DNA from: Thelonectria olida
Lineage: Eukaryota > Ascomycota > Sordariomycetes > Hypocreales > Nectriaceae
Assembly (NCBI GenBank): GCA_020736575.1
Contig: JAGPYM010000004.1
Location: 1,984,001-2,048,000, forward strand
Reading direction: 5' to 3'
Length of the DNA stretch: 64,000 bases
Part shown: positions 57,442 to 64,000 of the stretch, in pieces
Layout: each line of letters begins with the position of its first letter
Position numbering within the stretch: the stretch's first letter is position 1
Made by a program: the position numbers and the translations under genes
Notes under the pieces: model-generated
Told to the model about the DNA's origin: nothing
The model's database searches: none
The model's input: only the letters and a program-made list of their open reading frames with translations

Positions 57442-59094
57442 TTATTGGCCCTGTCTATTGTTTGGAGGCTGAGGCGGTGCCCACCCCGACTGGTTGTTTT
57501 GTTGTTGCATCTGGGACATCAGCGCAGCAAAGAAGGCTGGGTTGACAAAGGCACCACCGGTAGCACCCTGCTGGCCTTGTTGGCCCTGGGCGGGCCAGCC
57601 AGGCGGTGGAGGGGGAGCTGCAGCACTACCGCCGCTGGGATTGGGTGGTTGAGGCCATCCGGGGAATTGGAAGCCGAAGTTTGGCACCGCGGGGGCGGCG
57701 CCTTGAGCGGGAGGTGCATTGCCACCCCATTGTGCTTGGGGAGTGGGTGCTTGCTGTGGAGGACCCTGAGGAGGAAGAGAGTAGCCGTCCCGGGGTTGTC
57801 CAAAGCCTCCTCGTCCTCCGCGACCGCCTCGTCCTCGCCCACCCCGGCCTCTCGAATCTCCGCGACGACCTCTTTGGAGGCTTCGGCCTGGTGAGGGCTC
57901 GTACGTCTCGGGAACCGGCGCACTACCGAAGCCAGGCGGCCGTGCAAGAGGCTTATATGGACCATCTTCATCATCATCGTAGTTCAAGCCGCCATCCGGG
58001 CGGACCTCTTGTCGTAGAGGGTGAGGCTCCTTGCCGGCTTTGCCCTTATTCCACTTTTCCTTCTTCTTCTGCTTCATTGCCCGCTTGTACTCGGCTTCCT
58101 TCTCATCATCGGAGAACTCCATTTCGTCATCACCCACTTCTTCGTCATGTAGATTGCTGGCATCTGAACCCTTGAGGCTCTTCAGCGGCTCGGTGAAGAC
58201 GAATGATGCGTGATCGACAGGATAGTAAAGCTTAGTTCCGACTTCCAACCCAAAACCCTTGACTTCCTCCTCGGATGAGAATCGAACGGTGTACATGGGT
58301 TGTAGAACCTTGCCTATCGTCTCCGCGACAGTACCAATGACAACGCGCTCGGCAGTACATAGCACTGATCCTGAATCAAGAACCTGATACTCTCCGGGGG
58401 TGAACGCCTTGACAAGCGCGATGCTTTCCACAATATGCTCGATGACGCCCAGTTCCTCAATCTTCATCTCTGGTGTAATAGTAACTTCGGGTTTGGGGAC
58501 GGCTTCTTCGATGATCTCGTTCTTGGTGCGGACTTGCGCAGAACTAGAACCCTTGCCTCCTCGCTCACCCTCATCGTCGGACCCGCCCTCAGCCTGCATC
58601 AAGAGTCGCGCTGTCTCCTCTACGCCCAAGAGTTCATAACCCTCGTTATCGGAGTCGTCGTCTGAGGAATCAGAGCTGCTGGATTCGGACGAAGACTCGT
58701 ATGGTGAAGAGTCAACCTCCCATTCTGGGTTATCTCCTTGATCGTTCTGAAGGTCTGCAGGGGGTGGGTTTGTCGTCGATTGTTCTGTGCTGGGGCTAGG
58801 ATTGGCGAGACCTCCAAGAGCAGCCTCGAGCGCACCAGTAAGCGAAGGAGGACTGTCAGGTTGGTCTACAGCCATCGCGTCAGACTCGGCGGCAGGTTCT
58901 AATTGGGGTTCTGAAGGCTTCTGCTCTGGAACGGAGGCATTCTCTGCTGGAGCGCTGATCGCAGGCGAGGGTTCGGCGTCCATTTTCTCTGTATCTTGAG
59001 CGCTGGCGGCGGCGGCAATAACGTCGGCCGGTAAAGGGGGTAACGTCTCATTGGGCTTAGCCTGGCCTAAGCCAGGAATCTGGAAGCCTGACAT
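57442..59094 (-). CDS. NAF1: H/ACA snoRNP assembly factor Naf1
   Basis: Single exon, 550 residues from the ATG at 59094 (MSGFQIPGLGQAKPNE). The frame extends 34 codons further upstream, but that part lacks conservation character. An acidic, Ser/Pro-rich N-terminal half (DNPEWEVDSSPYESSSESSS) precedes the Gar1-like Naf1 core at about residues 205-310 (VIEHIVESIALVKAF, YQVLDSGSVLCTAERVVIGT, EEVKGFGLEVGTKLYYPVDH). A Lys-rich patch (RAMKQKKKEKWNKGKAGK) and an RGG-rich then Pro/Gln/Gly-rich tail follow. Naf1 binds Cbf5 during H/ACA snoRNP biogenesis and is replaced by Gar1; it acts in the nucleus. It is divergent from ALG9 across 476 bp. Confidence 0.93.
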   Translation of the reverse strand: MSGFQIPGLGQAKPNETLPPLPADVIAAAASAQDTEKMDAEPSPAISAPAENASVPEQKPSEPQLEPAAESDAMAVDQPDSPPSLTGALEAALGGLANPSPSTEQSTTNPPPADLQNDQGDNPEWEVDSSPYESSSESSSSDSSDDDSDNEGYELLGVEETARLLMQAEGGSDDEGERGGKGSSSAQVRTKNEIIEEAVPKPEVTITPEMKIEELGVIEHIVESIALVKAFTPGEYQVLDSGSVLCTAERVVIGTVAETIGKVLQPMYTVRFSSEEEVKGFGLEVGTKLYYPVDHASFVFTEPLKSLKGSDASNLHDEEVGDDEMEFSDDEKEAEYKRAMKQKKKEKWNKGKAGKEPHPLRQEVRPDGGLNYDDDEDGPYKPLARPPGFGSAPVPETYEPSPGRSLQRGRRGDSRGRGGRGRGGRGGRGGFGQPRDGYSLPPQGPPQQAPTPQAQWGGNAPPAQGAAPAVPNFGFQFPGWPQPPNPSGGSAAAPPPPPGWPAQGQQGQQGATGGAFVNPAFFAALMSQMQQQNNQSGWAPPQPPNNRQGQ

Positions 59095-59570
59095 GTTGTC
59101 TCGATCGAATGTTGTGTCGAATGTGTGGTGAGCCTTCGTCGCAGTCGATAAGAAGGGAAACCCTGATGGGGAGTACCGTCGAAAGGTGAGGGCCAAGTAG
59201 AAAGTTAAATAAGAGATATAGTATTACGACAGGACTGTAAGAGGAATTGAGCGTCGAGGGTAGAGCTCACTCTCAGCACAATTTGGCTCTTTGGAAACGA
59301 TTTCTGGGAGAAGAAAGTGAGGGCAGCCGAGAAGCGTCTGCTGCCAAAAGACCCTGCGCGACTCGGCGAAGAAAAAAATCAAGGTGAGCGATAAGCGGTG
59401 GGTCTGTTATCGCTGGTTGTGGCTAGAGTGACATCACCCCACCACCTTCACCGAGCCCCACCTGACCGCGGCTCACCGAGAGCTTTGGGGAGCTCGCCCC
59501 AACTGTTGAAAGCAGCCGCCCACTACGACGAGAGCATTCCAGAACTTGCAACTCTCATCATTCGTCAACA
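59095..59570. promoter_or_regulatory. Shared promoter region of NAF1 and ALG9
   Basis: 476 bp between divergent starts; no clear TATA box. The ALG9 side is C-rich. Confidence 0.5.
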
Positions 59571-61581
59571 ATGCCTCCCACGACGGCACAGCAGAGGCAG
59601 CAGTTCGTGCACCCGACTGCAAGCCACGCGAAGAAGAAGTAGGAACTCTGCACCCATCATCTCTCCCGAGTCCCCATTTTGACGGTCGCTGACCTGTTCC
59701 CTTGTCCCACCAGAGTACCGAGCGCCTATGACATCCAGCCCATTTCCGCCTTCTACTGGTTCCTCGCGGCCGGCGTAGTTTCTGCGTGGTTCGCCCCGAT
59801 TCAAGATTGCGATGAGACGTTCAATTACTGGGAGCCGACTCACTACATCTCTCATGGCTACGGACTCCAGACCTGGGAGTACTCTCCCGACTATGCTATC
59901 CGAAGCTGGCTTTACATTGGGCTGCATGCGATTGTCGGCAATATTCGCAGACTGCTGCCTCACACGAGCAAGGTTCGTGCGATTTGGACAATACGCGGAT
60001 CTGGTCAATTGACATAATTCTTCAGGTTGGCGAGTTCTACGCCATCCGCATCGGCTTGGCCTTAGGATGCGCCATGTGCCAAACCCTTCTGTTCATGGTG
60101 ACCAGCACCACCCTCAACAGTCGCATCGGCATCTTCTTCCTCATTGCCACCGTCATGAGCCCTGGTAACTTCCACGCGAGCACGGCTTTTCTTCCTTCCA
60201 GCTTCGCCATGTACATGGTCACCCTCGGAGCGGCTGCGTTCATGAACTGGCGGGGTGGCTTGAGAACATCGCTGGGAATGTTCTGGTTCGCTATGGCTGG
60301 CATTCTCGGATGGCCTTTTGCGTCTGCACTGTGCGCACCGTACCTGCTTGAAGAGGGCATTCTGGCTCTGTTTAGCGACGCCAACGCTCTCTTTTTGGCC
60401 TTTGTTCGAGTTGGTCGTGGCGTTGTCTCTGCTCTCGTATTGTTGGTGAGTGACCTCCAGGGACATATCTGCATCATCTCTCTAACTTAACCTAGGCTCT
60501 CGACTTTGTCGTCAATCTCTTCTTCTACAAGAAAAAGGAGTGCGTTACTTGGAATATCGTCAAGTACAATATTTTTTCGTCCACTGGCGGCCCCGAACTA
60601 TACGGCACAGAGCCTTGGACCTTTTACTTCAAGAACCTGGCTTTGAACTTCAATGTCTGGTTCATCCTAGCTCTCCTCGCCCTCCCGCTCTTCGTGCTCC
60701 AGAAGATCATCTCCCCGTCTGGCCAAGGGTTCCGAACCGGTCTTAGGACCATCGTCTTCGTGAGTCCGTTTTACATGTGGCTCACCATCTTCACTCTGCA
60801 ACCTCACAAGGAAGAGCGATTCATGTACCCAGCATACCCATTCCTCGCCCTCAACGCCTCCATCTCTCTCCACATCATCTTGACTAGCCTTGGCAACTCC
60901 GATCCCAAGACTCTGGTTGGCAAAATCCCTGGAAAACTGAAGTTTGCTGTTGTCGCACTTGTTATGATTCTGTCTCTGGATGTCGCCCTTGCCCGTGTGT
61001 ACGGTGTCTACTCCGCTTACTCCGCCCCTATGAAGATCTATTCGAGCCTTTGGGATACCGCGGACCAAAATTCGAACATTGGCAAGGATGAGGATTCACT
61101 TTGCTTTGGAAAGGAATGGTACCGCTTCCCATCCTCGTACTTCCTCCCCCGGGACATTCATGCCAAGTTCGTTCGCTCAGAGTTCCGTGGTTTGTTGCCG
61201 GGCGAATTTGCCGAGGCCGAGACTGGCTTCGGTTTCTGGAGCGGTACTTGGCTGCCTACGACTGGAATGAATGGGCAAAACGAAGAGGACATGGGCAAGT
61301 ACACTGAGTTGCGCCATTGCCAACTGCTAGTCGATACTCAGTACCCTGAGCGGACTGACCCTCTACCTCCTAACGAGCCCGACTACATTGCGGATGATGT
61401 GAACTGGGACATTGTAAAATGCGAGCCATTCCTCGATGCTGCAAAGACTCATGTCCTTGCGAGGGCCTTATGGATCCCGGATCTTGAGTTCATTCCCGAA
61501 AAGTACAAGAGAAAATGGGGACGCCATTGCCTGCTGCAACGCAAGAAGCAGCCACAAGGGCAGGAAGAGACGGAAGCCTAA
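59571..61581 (+). CDS. ALG9: Dolichol-linked alpha-1,2-mannosyltransferase Alg9
   Basis: Four exons, join(59571..59638, 59714..59972, 60026..60445, 60496..61581), 610 residues, with introns of 75, 53 and 50 nt. A short basic cytosolic start (QFVHPTASHAKKK) precedes the first membrane helix. The GT22 signature DCDETFNYWEPTHYI lies in the first luminal loop, with the catalytic acidic pair, followed by GYGLQTWEYSPDYAIRSW. Many hydrophobic segments follow and the family box PHKEERFMYPAYPFLALNA is present. The C-terminal third is a luminal domain (FGKEWYRFPSSYFLPRD, WSGTWLPTTGMNGQNEEDMG). Alg9 adds two alpha-1,2 mannoses to the lipid-linked oligosaccharide in the ER lumen for N-glycosylation. Confidence 0.94.
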
Positions 61582-61693
61582 CGGCAAGACATGTACAATT
61601 TTCTTGAATGTAGTACCTTAGACTAGGTGGGAAGCAAAGCGGATTTGACTGAATAGAAGGCGTGTTTACTAAACGATGTTGACAGCCGAGATG

Positions 61694-63203
61694 CTAATCA
61701 AAGCTGGGCTCATCCCCGAAGCTCTCCGTGTTCGCGTCACCAAGCTTGATAACCCACATGACACGACAGCCATGAGAACCGTAGCTTATGGAGTTGCGCA
61801 ACTAGATGAAGCATGAAGTGATTAGCGGTGATCTTCCACTGCGTTTGAACGAATCTTTCTCGCCCTACCTTCAAGTCTGGATTGGCCTTGTAGAAGAGGG
61901 TTTGCCACTCCTTGAAGGTGCGCATCTTCGCGTTGTGCATCGTCATGACAGTCACATCCCTCCTTCGATAGATTATGTCGTTGTCTACGGAGGCGGTCCC
62001 AGGCGCAGGAGACATGAGATCGTTGACAAGGACAACGCCAGTTGGCTGCTTCTCCAGAATGTTGGCCAGGACACGCATGATCGAGACGACCTCCTCGTCA
62101 GAGTAGTTCCAGAGAGCCGAATGGAGGTTGTAGATTGTGCCGTCCGTCGGCGGGTCGAAATCCTCTACCTTCCCAGGGAAGATGTAGTCTCGAAATGACA
62201 CGTTAGGGTACAGTTTGGCTAACCTTGGGTCATTCTCATTCCCAGAAGGGAAACGAGCGACCTCGACAACCCTGCGCTTGACGTCGGGGTTCTTCTTGGT
62301 GTTGTTTCGGAGCCATGCTAGGGCCATTGAGTGCTTGGGATCCAAAGCTGACATGCCAAAGTTAGCCTTGACTGCACGAGGGGTAATACGTAAAGAGTGC
62401 AGACATTCTTCGACGTGCTTCATCGCACGCTTGAACCGCGCGCCATTTTCAGGATGGCTCTTGTGCCAGTCGTACATGGATTGGCCCCATCTTCCAGAGT
62501 TAGTCGTTGACTCGAACTTGCAGGACACTTGAACTTACGCATGCCTGAAAGCAGACTGGCCGGTCCAGGTTGGGTTTGGCTTCTTCAAAGAATCAGCAAG
62601 ATGGGCCGATGCCACTCGGGTTTCAAATAGTCTGACCTGACGTTAGCACGCGGAGGGGGAAAAAGATACACAGGCAGTGGAAATGTACTGGAATCCAATG
62701 AAAGCTTTCATGTCGGGATCTCGAACTAGGGACTTGGAAACGGCACCATGTTGGAAGCCCTCCTTGACCGGCTCCTGAATGAAGTCGTTGCATGCCGTAA
62801 GACGCAGGATTGGCAATAGCTTCTCGGGCGGAATGGACGTCTTCTCAGCAAGCTCTGCCAAGCTTACGGTCCCGCGCTCTGGGAGGAGCTCAAGCACATT
62901 GTGTTCGAGGAGAGTGTAGAGTGCCCCCTTCTCCCAGTTTGAAGCTATCAGCTCATACAAGAAGTGGTGCGGCGATTTGAGTTCACGGCCCAGCTCTTCA
63001 ACTAGACTGACGATTCGACTATGAATGCCGCCGGCCAGTCGCCAGCCGCCAGCCTCTGCTTCCTCGTCATTCAACTGGGCCCTTTGCTCGTCAGTCAACT
63101 GGCCGCCGGAGTCCTCAATGCCTTTCGGCAGGCTGGCGAAGATATTGGCCTCCCTCGAAATCTCGGCTGCAATGGCAGCGATCTTCTGGTAAGTGTCCGC
63201 CAT
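61694..63203 (-). CDS. O-methyltransferase-like protein (fungal COMT type), SAM loop degenerate
   Basis: Four exons, complement(61694..61801, 61869..62490, 62539..62631, 62689..63203), 445 residues. Introns of 67, 48 and 57 nt were placed from splice signals and frame, joining KAFIGFQ-LFETRVASAH, SAFRHA-WGQSMYDW and KANPDLK-LRNSISYG. The N-terminal winged-helix dimerisation domain is clear (LYELIASNWEKGALYTLLEH, VSLAELAEKTSIPPEKLLPI). In the methyltransferase part, where a VDVGGGxG loop is expected, the sequence reads RVVEVARFPSGNENDPRLAK. The later NDLMSP and TMHNAKMRTFKEWQTLFYKA blocks are of family type. Enzymes of this class methylate hydroxyls of secondary metabolites. Loss of the glycine loop makes activity doubtful. 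No biosynthetic cluster surrounds it. Confidence 0.8.
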
Positions 63204-64000
63204 GTGACACGTCTTGGCTCGTATTCAGCCTCCTTAACCCTGATTGAGTTAGGACAAGAGGGCGAAATTGATGTGTCTTCCAAGACCTACCTTATTCTTG
63301 TTCTTGGAGTTGCTTCTGCTGGTAGAGTTGCTGTTGCCGGAATGAAGAAGAAGAAGAAGGAAAGTCAAGTAGCGAGGTGGAAGTTCCTATATACCTGTAT
63401 TAGCTGGGTGACTTATACACATGAGCTGCCACCAAAGGCAAACCGGCAGCAGCAAACGCAGACAAGGGGAGAGGTACAATTGCGGTACAGGTACGCTTAC
63501 GGAATCCTCATCGCAACAGTCTGCATAATGGTTTAATTACCTTTTTGGGCACTCTTAAGACAGGAGTGTATTAATCAGGCATCTAGTCAGTGTGAGAGAT
63601 GTATACAGTATCTTACATTTCGGCCTACTATCTACGTTAATCTCATTACTATTTCAGCCTAGAGTCATTTCGAATCTAATTCTAGATACGGATAATGTAT
63701 CATGATGATGTGCCTGACACTCATTCAATTTCCGGCCCAGTCTCAGCTTACAAGCAAGCCCTGCACGCATCGCGACCCGAAATCTCTCAAATGCACGTCG
63801 GAAGCGGCCTCTAATATGTGTTTATTTTAGGCACGCATGACGGCTCCCGTCCTGATCGGCGTTCCCCCCGTCTTTCGGCTTCCGAAGCCCACAACCACCA
63901 CCGGCCCCAACGTGCGTCAGCTGAACGAGAAACGTCGCACCGCCATGGCAACGAGAGCAACGTCAATACATGTTCTGGCTGTCAGCCTCTCCGCCAGGGC
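63204..64000. other. Intergenic and right edge
   Basis: About 800 bp upstream of the methyltransferase gene. An open frame runs from the ATG at 63837 (MTAPVLIGVPPVFRLPKP) to the window edge, preceded by an acceptor-like TTTATTTTAG at 63821-63830. It could be the 5' part of another + gene, but too little is present to call it. Confidence 0.35.

Noticed and set aside
62637..62669. Alternative 33-nt intron in the O-methyltransferase (donor GTATCT)
   Set aside because: Too short for a fungal intron; the 57-nt GTACAT intron uses the CTAAC branch site and gives the family-like FQLFETRVASAH join.

Overview
The window is nuclear DNA from a filamentous ascomycete (Pezizomycotina, most likely a sordariomycete). 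The evidence is about 24 protein-coding genes with short spliceosomal introns (mostly 48-120 nt, GTAAGT-like donors, CTAAC/CTGAC branch sites close to the acceptor), CT-rich 5' leaders, and eukaryotic housekeeping proteins of fungal type. I see no rRNA, convincing tRNA, transposon, CRISPR array or prokaryotic operon. The order name is inference; the exon structures were read by hand from splice signals, reading frame and family conservation.

Layout. 1-5.5 kb: a CENP-B-type DNA-binding protein (+) and VPS36 (-). 5.5-16 kb: a Thp3-like SAC3/GANP protein (+), a gene-poor stretch of about 5 kb, then the polarity scaffold BEM1 (+). 16-25 kb: an orphan membrane protein (-), a TRP/Yvc1-type channel (-), and an RTA1-like membrane protein (+). 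27-35 kb: a Cys-rich Ser/Thr-rich surface protein (+), a Swt21/TCAB1-like WD protein (-), a PQ-loop protein (+) and an R3H-associated protein (+). 35-49 kb: a probable Zip2/SHOC1 meiotic protein (-) divergent from DDB1 (+), the Rieske Fe-S protein (+), CCT1 (-) divergent from cytosolic prolyl-tRNA synthetase (+). 49-64 kb: a LYC1-like acetyltransferase (-) divergent from PSF2 (+), an undescribed acidic repeat protein (-) divergent from a secreted leucine aminopeptidase (+), NAF1 (-) divergent from ALG9 (+), and an O-methyltransferase-like protein (-).

The genes do not form one pathway. They are a typical mix of trafficking, RNA processing, polarity, translation, replication, glycosylation and respiration genes, often in head-to-head pairs sharing 0.5-1.2 kb promoters (VPS36/THP3, ZIP2/DDB1, CCT1/ProRS, LYC1/PSF2, NAF1/ALG9). 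No secondary-metabolite cluster is visible around the O-methyltransferase.

The least ordinary item is the gene at 52036-54412. It encodes four degenerating LFAP modules, a 12/24-bp acidic tandem array with a one-base frame break, and, beyond a short intron, a Cys/His-rich C-terminus that I do not recognise. Other points of interest are a nuclease-dead XPF-fold meiotic protein, an O-methyltransferase with a missing SAM glycine loop, an in-frame exitron-like intron in the Thp3 gene, and a two-codon first exon in BEM1.
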